This document shows positions 8,017 through 14,961 of a DNA stretch of 28,753 nucleotides, in pieces. The stretch covers positions 1 through 28,753 of the forward strand of contig JBHIDJ010000026.1 in the NCBI GenBank assembly GCA_046760105.1, written 5' to 3'. Position 1 is the first letter of the stretch, and every line of letters begins with the position of its first letter. The DNA comes from JBHIDJ01 sp046760105. Lineage in GTDB: Bacteria > Pseudomonadota > Gammaproteobacteria > Acidiferrobacterales > SPGG2. A program made the translations under genes and the position numbers. The notes under the pieces are model-generated. The model made no database searches. It was not told the DNA's origin and worked only from the letters and a program-made list of their open reading frames with translations.

Positions 8017-8961
8017 TCACAATTCGAAATCAATCTGCCCACGAGCACGCCGCTCTAGGGGAAGCAAACTGTGATATATGAAGGCGTTCATTGGTGTGTC
8101 TATCCCGCTCTCCCAACCAAACCGGACGACCGCCCCGTTTAGATTGGAAAGCTCCGACGGTCGGCCTTCTGCAATATCCCGCTGCATTGAGGCAGTCCCG
8201 TGCTCGGGAAGACCATCTACAAACTGCATTGTTTTGCTGACAACGTTCGGTGCGAGAGCGACATTGCGTGACCTTGCTACGTCCGCAACCTCCTTCATCG
8301 TACCTTCCAGCATGCCGCTCGTCTCCGGCTGACGACGCAGTATACCGATCGGCGCACGCGTTACGGCGCCTACTCCACCCCATGATGCTATGAGAAGGAA
8401 TTTTTGCCACATTGCGGCATGAATATCAGAAGGAATGCTGGGTTCAACGCCGACCGAGTCTTGAAAGACTTGGCGCAGGTGTCCGGCGCGTTCACTTGGT
8501 TTGTTGTCGAGCTCCCCAAACTGCACAAAAGGGTCTGCGCCAGCATGACAAATATGAGCCGGGCCAACAGTAAAGCTAATCAACCCACAAAGGCCGCCGA
8601 GTACATGCGCCGGACCCAGTATCGCAGCTAACTGGCCTGGTGCTTCGACCCCATTCTGCAACGGCACGACAAATGTCTCTGGGCCGACCATCGGACGCAT
8701 AGCTTGCGCCGCTTCTGGGATCTGCCACGCCTTGACGCTTACAAGCACTACATCAACAACTCCGACCTCAGAGGGGTCATCAGTCGCCTCAACTGGCTTT
8801 ACGATGAAGTCGCCCTTGATGCTATCTACCCTCAATCCCTTGTCTCGTAACACACGTAAATTCTCTCCACGGGCAATAAATGCAACATCTTCCCCCGTCT
8901 CGGCGAGCCGTCCGCCGAAATAGCTACCTACTGCACCTACACCGAAAATCGCGATCCGCAT
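8017..8961 (-). CDS. 2-dehydropantoate 2-reductase family protein (PanE/ApbA-like)
   Basis: The 314-residue protein has the N-terminal NADP-binding motif GVGAVGSYFGGRLA (from residue 7), the conserved Lys of the family in VLVSVKAWQ (K77), the PLQNGVE segment, a second Lys in MWQKFLLIAS and the C-terminal SELSNLNGAVVR substrate-binding segment. PanE makes pantoate for coenzyme A, but genomes often hold several paralogues with other 2-oxo acid substrates. The position behind a cupin and a small unknown gene, away from panB or panC, argues for a catabolic paralogue. The ATG has AAAGGG upstream. It is 41 bp behind the cupin gene and probably cotranscribed. Confidence 0.88.
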   Translation of the reverse strand: MRIAIFGVGAVGSYFGGRLAETGEDVAFIARGENLRVLRDKGLRVDSIKGDFIVKPVEATDDPSEVGVVDVVLVSVKAWQIPEAAQAMRPMVGPETFVVPLQNGVEAPGQLAAILGPAHVLGGLCGLISFTVGPAHICHAGADPFVQFGELDNKPSERAGHLRQVFQDSVGVEPSIPSDIHAAMWQKFLLIASWGGVGAVTRAPIGILRRQPETSGMLEGTMKEVADVARSRNVALAPNVVSKTMQFVDGLPEHGTASMQRDIAEGRPSELSNLNGAVVRFGWESGIDTPMNAFIYHSLLPLERRARGQIDFEL

Positions 8962-9002
8962 GACAGCCCTTTGATGAAGGAAATGAGGAGACTACTTGAC
9001 CA

Positions 9003-9371
9003 TTACACGTCTGGGTCGCGATGCACGGTTTCTGGGGAAAAGGCCGGAAAGCAAACAGCAATGTACTCAGCGCCATCCTGTTCGGGAGTACTGTACCGCA
9101 CCCAGTCACCCGGCTTGCCGACCACGGCCTGACCGGCCCGGACCTCCAGAACCCCGCCCTCATACTCCACCCGGAGCATGCCACTGAGAACCACTGTAAC
9201 CTCTTCGAACTCGGGCCTTTGACCTGGCTCTGTCCATCCAGCGGGAGACTTCATTCGGGCAACGCTGAGCTGTTCATGCGCTGAGTTAACGCGTCCGGCG
9301 TACTCCTCAATTATCTTTGGCTTGTTGCCAGCTGCTTTAATGATGGCCGGCTTGTCAATTAGCTGAGGCAT
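9003..9371 (-). CDS. small single-domain cupin protein
   Basis: The ATG at 9371 gives 122 residues; a TTG at 9401 would add ten and lie 5 bp behind the previous stop, so the start is uncertain. A single cupin barrel is seen: FEEVTVVLSGMLRVEYEGG with the following G-rich turn is cupin motif 1, and VVGKPGDWVRYSTPE then YIAVCFPAFSPETVHRD is motif 2. Motif 1 has EE in place of the usual metal-binding HxH, so metal binding is uncertain. Cupins of this size act as isomerases, dioxygenases or ligand sensors; no specific function can be assigned. It lies between the small helical gene and the reductase gene. Confidence 0.75.
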   Translation of the reverse strand: MPQLIDKPAIIKAAGNKPKIIEEYAGRVNSAHEQLSVARMKSPAGWTEPGQRPEFEEVTVVLSGMLRVEYEGGVLEVRAGQAVVGKPGDWVRYSTPEQDGAEYIAVCFPAFSPETVHRDPDV

Positions 9372-9405
9372 GATTCGCAACTCTGCACCGGGTTGCCCCA
9401 AAAAA

Positions 9406-9663
9406 CTAGTTACCCAGTTGGCGCATCAGATGATCGGCGGCTGAGGCCGCCCACTCACCCTCCGTGGGCGCATTTTCTAACCACCGCGTCAGTGTGCTTG
9501 GGGACGTAAAGTCACCGAGCCGCCCGAGAACGTAAGCCGCGTACCAACCCGCCCAATGTTCATCGCGACTTCCCTTAAGCGCCTCCTGCTCATAGTCGTG
9601 GTGGGCGGTGCCGGCCGCCGCAAGGGCCCTTTGGAGATCGTTTCGGGAAGGTTTTGTATCCAT
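9406..9663 (-). CDS. small conserved-looking soluble protein of unknown function
   Basis: The ATG at 9663 is placed about 10 nt behind AAAAGG, giving 85 residues; a TTG further up is less likely. The protein is helical and acidic, with a central motif EQEALKGSRDEHWAGWYAAY. I recall similar motifs (LKGxxDExWAxWYAxY) in short proteins of many proteobacteria, so I treat it as a real gene, but no function is known to me. The end reads AADHLMRQLGN. It heads a run of three leftward genes with the cupin and the reductase, separated by short gaps. Confidence 0.65.
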   Translation of the reverse strand: MDTKPSRNDLQRALAAAGTAHHDYEQEALKGSRDEHWAGWYAAYVLGRLGDFTSPSTLTRWLENAPTEGEWAASAADHLMRQLGN

Positions 9664-9848
9664 TGATTTAGTACCTTTTTGCAATCAGGCTGGACGCTCA
9701 AGCAGCGTGCGGGTCCCGAGCAACATATCCGCAACCTCACCATTATGGCACAACCGTATTAATGCCTAACAGGAAGTCGGCCAGTTGTCGTTTCCTAACC
9801 GGGGCCACCACCTCAGTCACGGGCAGAATGGCGCACTATCCGCCTACT

Positions 9849-10832
9849 TTAAGACGTATCTGTCCGACGTGACGCTTTGGGACTACGAGCGAACAAATTA
9901 ACAAGCTCGTATACCACTGTCGCGGCGGCCAGCGAAGTGATCTCCGCGTGGTCGTAGGCCGGTGCGACTTCAACGACGTCGGCTGAGGCGATATGGAGAC
10001 CTGCAAGTCCACGCAGAACGTTAACAAGCTCGCGCGTGGTCATACCGGCGATCTCGGGGGTTCCGGTCCCGGGCGCGTGCGCCGGGTCGAGGACATCGAT
10101 GTCTATGGACAAATACAGCGGATGATCACCAACACGGCTGCGAATACGCTCGACGACACCTTGCACGCCCTCACTCTCGAACTCATCACAGTGAACCACC
10201 TTAAAACCGAGATCCGCGTCTCGCTTGAGGTCGTCCCGGCTGTACAACGGTCCGCGGATACCGATGTGCATCGACGCGTGGTCCAAGAACAAACTTTCTT
10301 CGGCGGCCCGGCGAAAGGGCGTTCCGTGGGTATACGGTGCACCAAAATAAGTGTCCCACGTGTCAAGATGGGCGTCGAAGTGCACGAGTGCGACCGGTCC
10401 CACATGGTGATTGATGGCCCGGAGCAGGGGGAGCGCAATCGTATGGTCGCCCCCAACACTGACGATGGCTCCCACCCGCTCGAGCAGTTCAGTAGCGGCA
10501 GTCTGGATCTGCTCGATAGCCTCGGAAATGTTGAACGGGTTGCATGTAACATCTCCCGCGTCTGCCACTTGCTGCTCAAGAAACGGTTCAGTGCCGTACG
10601 CAGGGTGGTACTGTGTCCTAAGGTGACGCGACGCTTGGCGGATGCCCTGCGGTCCAAAGCGCGCCCCCGGTCGGTAGCTTGTGCCCGCATCAAACGGTAC
10701 GCCCAGGATCGCAACATCGCAATGCGACACATCACGAAGTTCGGGCAGCCTCGCGAAGGTTGACGGTCCCGCGAAACGCGGCACGACGGTTCCGCTTACA
10801 GGTGGTATGGGCTTTTCTTCGTCGCTTGGCAT
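9849..10832 (-). CDS. speB: agmatinase/guanidino-acid ureohydrolase
   Basis: The 327-residue protein starts at ATG 10832 (a TTG two codons earlier is less likely) and belongs to the arginase/agmatinase family. All three manganese-ligand motifs are present: GGDH (127-130), FDAHLDTWD (from 152) and SIDIDVLDPAHAPGTGTPE (from 242). Family members hydrolyse guanidino groups to urea; agmatinase makes putrescine from agmatine, while close relatives act on guanidinobutyrate, guanidinopropionate or guanidine. No arginine decarboxylase gene is nearby, so the substrate is open and the gene symbol is the default family name. It seems to be a single-gene unit, 184 bp before the next leftward gene. Confidence 0.87.
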   Translation of the reverse strand: MPSDEEKPIPPVSGTVVPRFAGPSTFARLPELRDVSHCDVAILGVPFDAGTSYRPGARFGPQGIRQASRHLRTQYHPAYGTEPFLEQQVADAGDVTCNPFNISEAIEQIQTAATELLERVGAIVSVGGDHTIALPLLRAINHHVGPVALVHFDAHLDTWDTYFGAPYTHGTPFRRAAEESLFLDHASMHIGIRGPLYSRDDLKRDADLGFKVVHCDEFESEGVQGVVERIRSRVGDHPLYLSIDIDVLDPAHAPGTGTPEIAGMTTRELVNVLRGLAGLHIASADVVEVAPAYDHAEITSLAAATVVYELVNLFARSPKASRRTDTS

Positions 10833-10880
10833 ATTCAATTCCAGTCTTTTGTACGTGTCCCGGCGCGTAGTATTAGGTGA

Positions 10881-11132
10881 TTAAGACTTCTTGATCAGCC
10901 CAACGATAAAAAGCAGGACAACAGCACCCACAACAGCGGTGATAAGCGATCCTATCAAACCACCAGCCGTGATTCCTAACAGACCAAACAGAAATCCACC
11001 TAGAACGGCGCCAACTACTCCGACAATGATGTTGCCGACAATGCCAAAGCCTCGTCCTTTCATGATGGTCCCGGCAATCCACCCGGCAACGGCGCCTATG
11101 ATTAAAAAGATGAGCAAGCCTATGATACTCAT
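10881..11132 (-). CDS. GlsB/YeaQ/YmgE family stress-response membrane protein
   Basis: The 83-residue protein has three hydrophobic Gly-rich helices (about 3-20, 29-48 and 56-78) with family landmarks AGWIAGTIMKGRGFGIVGNI and a C-terminal LIKKS. These proteins are about 80 residues long, lie in the inner membrane and are induced by general or acid stress in several bacteria; their molecular role is unclear. The ATG at 11132 has a strong AAAGGAGGAGAG ribosome binding site, suggesting high expression. It lies between the agmatinase and dehydratase genes but with its own spacers, so is probably an independent unit. Confidence 0.9.
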   Translation of the reverse strand: MSIIGLLIFLIIGAVAGWIAGTIMKGRGFGIVGNIIVGVVGAVLGGFLFGLLGITAGGLIGSLITAVVGAVVLLFIVGLIKKS

Positions 11133-11264
11133 CCTCTCTCCTCCTTTGGTTCAGGTTCACCCAAGCGCAGCCCGGGTATAGTGCTCCCCATTAGTGTAAC
11201 GGGAGTCGGGACTGACGTGAGTTGCTGGTTTTCGATGAAGAGCGCTATAGCGTTTTGCTTCCTG

Positions 11265-12437
11265 TCACTGATCCACAACGGAGCCGTCGCGGTGCAGCCG
11301 GGTCTTAACAGGCCTGGGCCGAAAAGGGAAACGCGCTTCGGCGTCCTCCGCGAGCTCGGCGCCGATTCCGGGAACGTCGGGGATGACGATGAAGCCGTGC
11401 TCGACCGTGAGCGCGGTCTTCACTAGGCCAGCGGCCGCTGCCTCTCCACCCGTCGGGATATGCGCGGCACGTTCGGTACCCTCCACGAGCGGGTACTCCT
11501 GCAGCGCGAAGTTGGGAATGCATGCGGCGAGCTGCACGCACGCCGCGGTACTGACCGGGCTCAAGGGGTTGTGGGGCACGACCTGCACGTAGTGTGCCTC
11601 GGCCAGGGCGGCCACCTTCTTGCTGTGGGTGATCCCGCCGCACAGGCATACATCCGGGCGCACGTACTGCACGGCACCTCTCGCGAGCAGCATCTCGAAC
11701 TCCTGGATTGTGTGCAGTCGTTCGCCGGTAGCTATTGGAATGCGGATCTTTGCGGCAATCTCTGCCATCGCATCCAGGTTGTCCGGCAGTGTGGGGTCCT
11801 CGATGAAAAAGGGCCGGTAGGTCTCGATCTCGCGGGCGAGCGCGATCGCTTGCGCAGGTGTTAGCCGGCGGTGGATCTCAATGCAGAGGTCGACCTCCGG
11901 TCCTACGGCTTCGCGGTATTGACGGACCCGGTCAACCGCCGCGTCGATCATGGTCGCGTGGGTCTCGTAGTAGGGCTTGTCGCGAGGTTCGTCCAGAAAC
12001 GGCGACAGATGTCCAATCGCGGTGAAGCCGTTTGCCTTGGCATCGCTGCATGCTTGAAGCACCTCTTCTGTCGTTTCGCCGAAGACGTGGTAGTAGGCGC
12101 GTGCTTTGTCGCGGCACTTGCCGCCCAGAAGCTGGTACACCGGCACCCCGAAGTGCTTGCCCGCGATGTCCCAAAGCGCAATATCAACGGCGCTGAGCGC
12201 ACCCATGATCGCCGCGCCCCGAAAGTGCGTCCAGCGATAGAGATACTGCCAATGGTGCTCGACGCGCAACGGGTCCTGGCCGATTAGATAACGCTTGAAT
12301 GTATTGACGGCCTCGGCCGAGGCTTCGAGAAAGGCCCACGCACCCGACTCACCAAGCCCCTTTATGCCCGCGTCAGTCGTGATCTCGACGAAAAGGTATC
12401 GGTCAAGTAGCAAAGGTTTGACGTCGGTGATCTTCAT
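11265..12437 (-). CDS. enolase-superfamily sugar-acid dehydratase (mandelate racemase/galactonate dehydratase-like)
   Basis: The ATG at 12437 has GAAGG upstream and gives 390 residues; the frame is open to 12494 but that extension is not family-like. The N-terminal capping domain covers about 1-115 and the TIM barrel the rest. Metal ligands are predicted at E187 (LCIEIHRRL), E213 (FIEDP) and E239 (ATGERLH), and the catalytic base at H289 (VVPHNPLSP). At the second-strand Lys position of mandelate racemases the protein has GHLSPF (H143), as in galactonate/mannonate dehydratase-like subgroups. It probably removes water from an aldonic acid, giving a 2-keto-3-deoxy acid. No sugar-acid kinase or aldolase is adjacent, so substrate remains open. 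Confidence 0.85.
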   Translation of the reverse strand: MKITDVKPLLLDRYLFVEITTDAGIKGLGESGAWAFLEASAEAVNTFKRYLIGQDPLRVEHHWQYLYRWTHFRGAAIMGALSAVDIALWDIAGKHFGVPVYQLLGGKCRDKARAYYHVFGETTEEVLQACSDAKANGFTAIGHLSPFLDEPRDKPYYETHATMIDAAVDRVRQYREAVGPEVDLCIEIHRRLTPAQAIALAREIETYRPFFIEDPTLPDNLDAMAEIAAKIRIPIATGERLHTIQEFEMLLARGAVQYVRPDVCLCGGITHSKKVAALAEAHYVQVVPHNPLSPVSTAACVQLAACIPNFALQEYPLVEGTERAAHIPTGGEAAAAGLVKTALTVEHGFIVIPDVPGIGAELAEDAEARFPFRPRPVKTRLHRDGSVVDQ

Positions 12438-12559
12438 GCCTTCATTTCTTTCGAACGCGGCTTGTCTTCGCATAAGTGGGATTTCGAACCACAAAATCGG
12501 AGAGGAACGCTACTTTACAAACAATTGCACGTCGCACTCCAGGCTGTCGTTATGTATCG

Positions 12560-12813
12560 TTATTTATTTCTTGTCAGTTTTTTTCTCGTAAACGTAGCAT
12601 TACCGGAACGATTTGCCGCCCGCCGGAACGCTTGCTGCTGGCTTGGATCACGTGCGGTACCTACTGAGTCCGACGTTTCAACTTCTTCTGCCTTCTTTTG
12701 TCGCCACTACGTCTGGTCGGTACCCCTCCTATTATACTGGGTTGCTGATATCCCTTTGCATCTGCCTTAACATCAAAACCCTCTTTCTTAAAACCATTTG
12801 CAATTTTCTTCAC
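12560..12813 (-). pseudogene. remnant of a nuclease-like gene, two frameshifts
   Basis: Downstream of brnA three reading frames join into one protein-like sequence. Frame 1 (GTG at 12813, in phase with the brnA stop) reads VKKIANGFKKEGFDVKADAK then GYQQPSIIGG. A +1 shift then gives YRPDVVATKEGRR, and a further shift gives VETSDSVGTARDPSQQQAFR continuing to TRKKLTRNK and TAA at 12560-12562. The order (basic helix, FDVxAD, RPDVVA, VET) resembles small PD-(D/E)XK-like proteins in which RPDI and VEVE hold catalytic acids; this family link is from memory and moderate. The first frame alone would stop at 12661 after 50 residues. The region 12438-12559 beside it holds nothing I recognise. Confidence 0.55.
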
Positions 12814-12831
12814 CTCAGCGTCGTGTAGAGA

Positions 12832-13128
12832 CTACGATTTTCTTGGACGTTTCGCCATAGCTTTCTCCTTGTGCGGGCCGTACGTAGGGAACTCTTCGCG
12901 GAGCACGCGACGTAGGGTTTCCTCTAGGGGTTCTCTCTTTGATGTCACGTACTCTCGCAGGGCGTTATTGATCAATGTTTGGTAGCTGCCACCACCGGCA
13001 TCGTGGACTTGTTTCCGAAACCAATCAAGCACGTCGTCGTCAATGCGAATCGTGATTCGAGACTTGCCAGGGGGCGTCTTGATGACGGCCCCTCGTTTGC
13101 CCTTGCTAAAGTCGTATTGCTTTCTCAT
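12832..13128 (-). CDS. brnA: BrnA family antitoxin
   Basis: The 98-residue protein has a basic N-terminus and a ribbon-helix-helix type domain (RITIRIDDDVLDWFRKQV, then SYQTLINNALREYV), the hallmark of BrnA antitoxins that bind BrnT and repress the brnTA promoter. The tail is long and basic. Its ATG (13126-13128) overlaps the original TGA of brnT (13125-13127), the coupled arrangement expected in a type II toxin-antitoxin pair. The antitoxin frame is intact although the toxin is disrupted by an insertion. It may now survive as a stand-alone DNA-binding protein or as a relic under no selection. Confidence 0.88.
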   Translation of the reverse strand: MRKQYDFSKGKRGAVIKTPPGKSRITIRIDDDVLDWFRKQVHDAGGGSYQTLINNALREYVTSKREPLEETLRRVLREEFPTYGPHKEKAMAKRPRKS

Positions 13129-13497
13129 CGCTTCTCTTCGTACTGCTGCCGTTCATGGCGAGTCGCCTTGCGAGCCGATATCAGCCGAATGTGATCCTCA
13201 CGCAACGTATAAACGACGACTAGTGCCGTTCCAACTTGTTCGGCCACCTTCTCGTCTCGCGCAGCTTTGAACGGTCGTGCAATCCAGGCCGTCCATGTTA
13301 GGGAAAACAGGTTGGAACGGCACTAGTAGGCGACCCAAGGCATCCATACCGAGAGTTACGTAGCGTTCCTCTTCTGAGCCTTCGTCAAGCACAGTGATCG
13401 CCAGATCATCACTCAGCACAGTGGCGGCGTCGGCGAAGTCGATCCCGTGCTTTTTAAAGTTCGAGGCTGCCTTCCGCCGGTCCCACTCCACTTCCAC
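13125..13497 (-). pseudogene. brnT: BrnT family RNase toxin, disrupted by an insertion
   Basis: BrnT is a small ribosome-independent ribonuclease. The intact N-terminal part reads VEWDRRKAASNFKKHGIDFA through RYVTLGMDALGRLLV, all typical of BrnT. Then a 103-bp insertion (97-bp element plus a duplicated ACTAGT) breaks the frame, and the chain would end with an unrelated tail at 13198. Removing the insertion restores VVYTLREDHIRLIS and then ARKATRHERQQYEEKR, the normal BrnT C-terminus, ending in a TGA that overlaps brnA. The GTG at 13497 is chosen as start because the promoter places transcription onset there; an ATG at 13524 lies inside the operator. The toxin is probably inactive, since the C-terminal catalytic and antitoxin-contact residues are lost. 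Confidence 0.85.
13225..13321. mobile_element. 97-bp MITE-like non-autonomous insertion in brnT
   Basis: The element is bounded by perfect 11-bp terminal inverted repeats GCCGTTCCAAC (13225-13235) and GTTGGAACGGC (13311-13321), extendable to 16 bp with one mismatch (T/C) plus TGTT. It is flanked by a direct duplication of ACTAGT (13219-13224 and 13322-13327). Because ACTAGT is itself palindromic, the inverted repeat can also be read as 17 bp. It has no coding capacity. Excision of the element and one ACTAGT restores the brnT frame exactly, which proves it is an insertion. It must have been moved by a transposase encoded elsewhere; I find no second copy in the window. Confidence 0.85.
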
Positions 13498-13503
13498 TAA
13501 ACA

Positions 13504-13532
13504 AGTATATGTACGTTTGTACATATAATCAA
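13504..13532 (-). promoter_or_regulatory. brnTA promoter and palindromic operator
   Basis: Read leftward, TTGATT (13527-13532), a 17-bp spacer and TATACT (13504-13509) make a good sigma70 promoter. Over it lies a perfect 9-bp inverted repeat TATATGTAC-GTTT-GTACATATA (13506-13527), a fitting site for autorepression by the ribbon-helix-helix protein BrnA. The predicted start of transcription, seven bases on, falls at 13497, which is the G of the brnT GTG, so the transcript would be leaderless. Confidence 0.65.
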
Positions 13533-13595
13533 GATTAGGAAATGACGCGGTCCGCTGCGCGTAAGCGGCCGCGAGCCAAATGGGAAATGGTTAGA

Positions 13596-14480
13596 TCAGA
13601 TGCTTGTTTGACCGCCCGGTTTCCGAGAAACGCCGTCCTCTGTGATCCAGGAGGTTATGAGATTCGGTGGCGTAGTGTCGAAATAGATGTTGTGAGCTTT
13701 GACGTGCGGCAGCTCTGGCGGATCGAACTCGGCGGGATCGTGTTGCTCCAGTACGATATCAGTCGAAACAAGATCTGAACATTTAAAGCTCTCAAAACAA
13801 ACGTAGAACGGAATGCCTTGCTCGCGGGCAGCCAGGGCGAGTAAGTAGGTTCCGGCTTTATTGATGACAGAACCATCTGCCGCGATCGTATCTGCCCCCA
13901 CTAAGGCCACGTCGGCTTGTGTGACAAAAAGGCCCATCTGCTGATCGCTGATGAAGTCGGTGGCAATGCCGAGTTTGGAGAGCTTCGCCGCCAATTGTCG
14001 TCCTTCTCCCGGTGGCTGTGATTCTGTAACGATAGCTTTCACACGAGGTGCAGCTTGTTCGAATACCGCGATTACCGTCGAGCTCAGACTATGGGTGATG
14101 ATGGTTTTGTCAACTCCGATCAGATTGGCTGCGTTCAACGCGGCCTTTGACACCGCATCCGTCGAGATTCGGATCAGCTTTTCTGCACATGCGCTTGCTT
14201 CGTTGCGCAGCTTGTCAACGTTGTCAGTTGATAACCTTTCAACAGCGTCAATCCATTGCCCGACCAACTTGATGATAACGGCCATCGTCGGCCGCGTGTT
14301 TTGAAGCTGCTTAGCAAGCTCAACAAGCTTATTACGCAGCCCCTCGGCGCCATCAGCATCCAAAACACGGGCACGGCGTGCTAACCCGGCAAGGCATTGC
14401 CGCGCGAGCTCGCTCGCCCCATTCTCGCGATCGTCGCGGATCCGCTTTACGAGCTCGTCTGTTGTATTCCCGGATGTCAC
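13596..14480 (-). CDS. eIF-2B alpha/beta/delta-like (ribose-1,5-bisphosphate isomerase/MtnA superfamily) protein
   Basis: The 294-residue protein has a helical N-terminal domain (1-120) and a Rossmann-like C-terminal domain. Family landmarks are TESQPPGEG (152-160), LVGADTIAADGSVINKAGT (from 193) with D197 as the conserved Asp, and NIYFDTTPPNLITSWITEDG at the end. In MtnA and archaeal ribose-1,5-bisphosphate isomerase a catalytic Cys follows THC; here the segment is THSLSS, with S131 at that position, so isomerase activity is uncertain. The GTG start overlaps the NUDIX gene's stop by four bases, implying translational coupling. It probably recognises a phosphorylated sugar or nucleotide. It closes the long leftward block. 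Confidence 0.82.
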   Translation of the reverse strand: MTSGNTTDELVKRIRDDRENGASELARQCLAGLARRARVLDADGAEGLRNKLVELAKQLQNTRPTMAVIIKLVGQWIDAVERLSTDNVDKLRNEASACAEKLIRISTDAVSKAALNAANLIGVDKTIITHSLSSTVIAVFEQAAPRVKAIVTESQPPGEGRQLAAKLSKLGIATDFISDQQMGLFVTQADVALVGADTIAADGSVINKAGTYLLALAAREQGIPFYVCFESFKCSDLVSTDIVLEQHDPAEFDPPELPHVKAHNIYFDTTPPNLITSWITEDGVSRKPGGQTSI

Positions 14481-14920
14481 GTCGCCGCGTCATTAAGGCA
14501 TCGTGCCAAGGTTTCCTTGAGGGCAGGTACAGTAGGATAGTCATCGATCTCTGCAGGAGTAATCCAGCGCAGCTCGAGATTCTCCCAGTCGAGACTGATG
14601 GCATCTGGTTGCTTAACGCTAAACAGGAATGGGTACACAAGCCAGCGGAGGTTGTGTTCTGAGTCGGCTATTTCAAGAGGCTCACCGCGCGTCACTAACT
14701 CGACGTCACTTTCATTAAGTCCAGTCTCTTCTCGAATTTCAATCAAGGCTTGTTCCAGCGGCTCGTGCTCCAAATAACCACTGATACCTGACCACCTACC
14801 CTGATAAGTTCCTACTCTCTGGCTTCGCCGGACAATGAGGATTTTCCCCTCGTGTTCTAGGAAGGCGGTCACGACCTCACGCGTTTCGGTTGCGGTGCCC
14901 TGGGTCATGGTCGAAGTCAT
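14477..14920 (-). CDS. NUDIX hydrolase with a variant Nudix box
   Basis: The 147-residue protein has a Nudix fold with KILIVRRSQRVGTYQGRW before the box, then SGYLEHEPLEQALIEIREET and GL (from 47). The EIREETGL core with the metal-binding glutamates is kept, but the segment between the Gly and this core is two residues shorter than the canonical box and the Arg before it is Ile. NUDIX enzymes hydrolyse a nucleoside diphosphate linked to another group. The four-base overlap with the eIF2B-like gene suggests a joint pathway, for instance releasing a sugar phosphate for the partner; this is inference. No strong ribosome binding site is seen; the start lies just beside a heptamer repeat cluster. 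Confidence 0.85.
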   Translation of the reverse strand: MTSTMTQGTATETREVVTAFLEHEGKILIVRRSQRVGTYQGRWSGISGYLEHEPLEQALIEIREETGLNESDVELVTRGEPLEIADSEHNLRWLVYPFLFSVKQPDAISLDWENLELRWITPAEIDDYPTVPALKETLARCLNDAAT

Positions 14921-14927
14921 AGGATTC

Positions 14928-14961
14928 AGGACTTAGGACTCAGGACTAAGTCCTCAGTCCT
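14928..14961. repeat. inverted heptamer repeat (AGGACT-N) in NUDIX/acuI spacer
   Basis: Three AGGACT units spaced by single bases (TTAGGACTCAGGACT) are followed by two units in reverse (AGTCCTCAGTCCT). Arms 14935-14947 and 14949-14961 pair over 13 bp with one mismatch, so a strong hairpin can form in either strand. A second pairing AGGACTTAG (14928-14936) with CTAAGTCCT (14946-14954) competes with it. There is no T-run, so a simple intrinsic terminator is not shown. The right arm contains the acuI stop codon and its last two codons. Confidence 0.8.

Noticed and set aside
9993..10763. Long rightward frame (256 codons) opposite the agmatinase gene
   Set aside because: It is antisense to a gene with all catalytic motifs; its sequence looks like complement coding without domain features.
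13542..13778. Rightward 78-codon frame upstream of brnT
   Set aside because: Mostly antisense to the 3' end of the eIF2B-like gene and without family features.
14928..14961. Intrinsic terminator behind acuI
   Set aside because: The hairpin is strong but no T-run follows on the coding strand, and it lies over the acuI stop codon itself.
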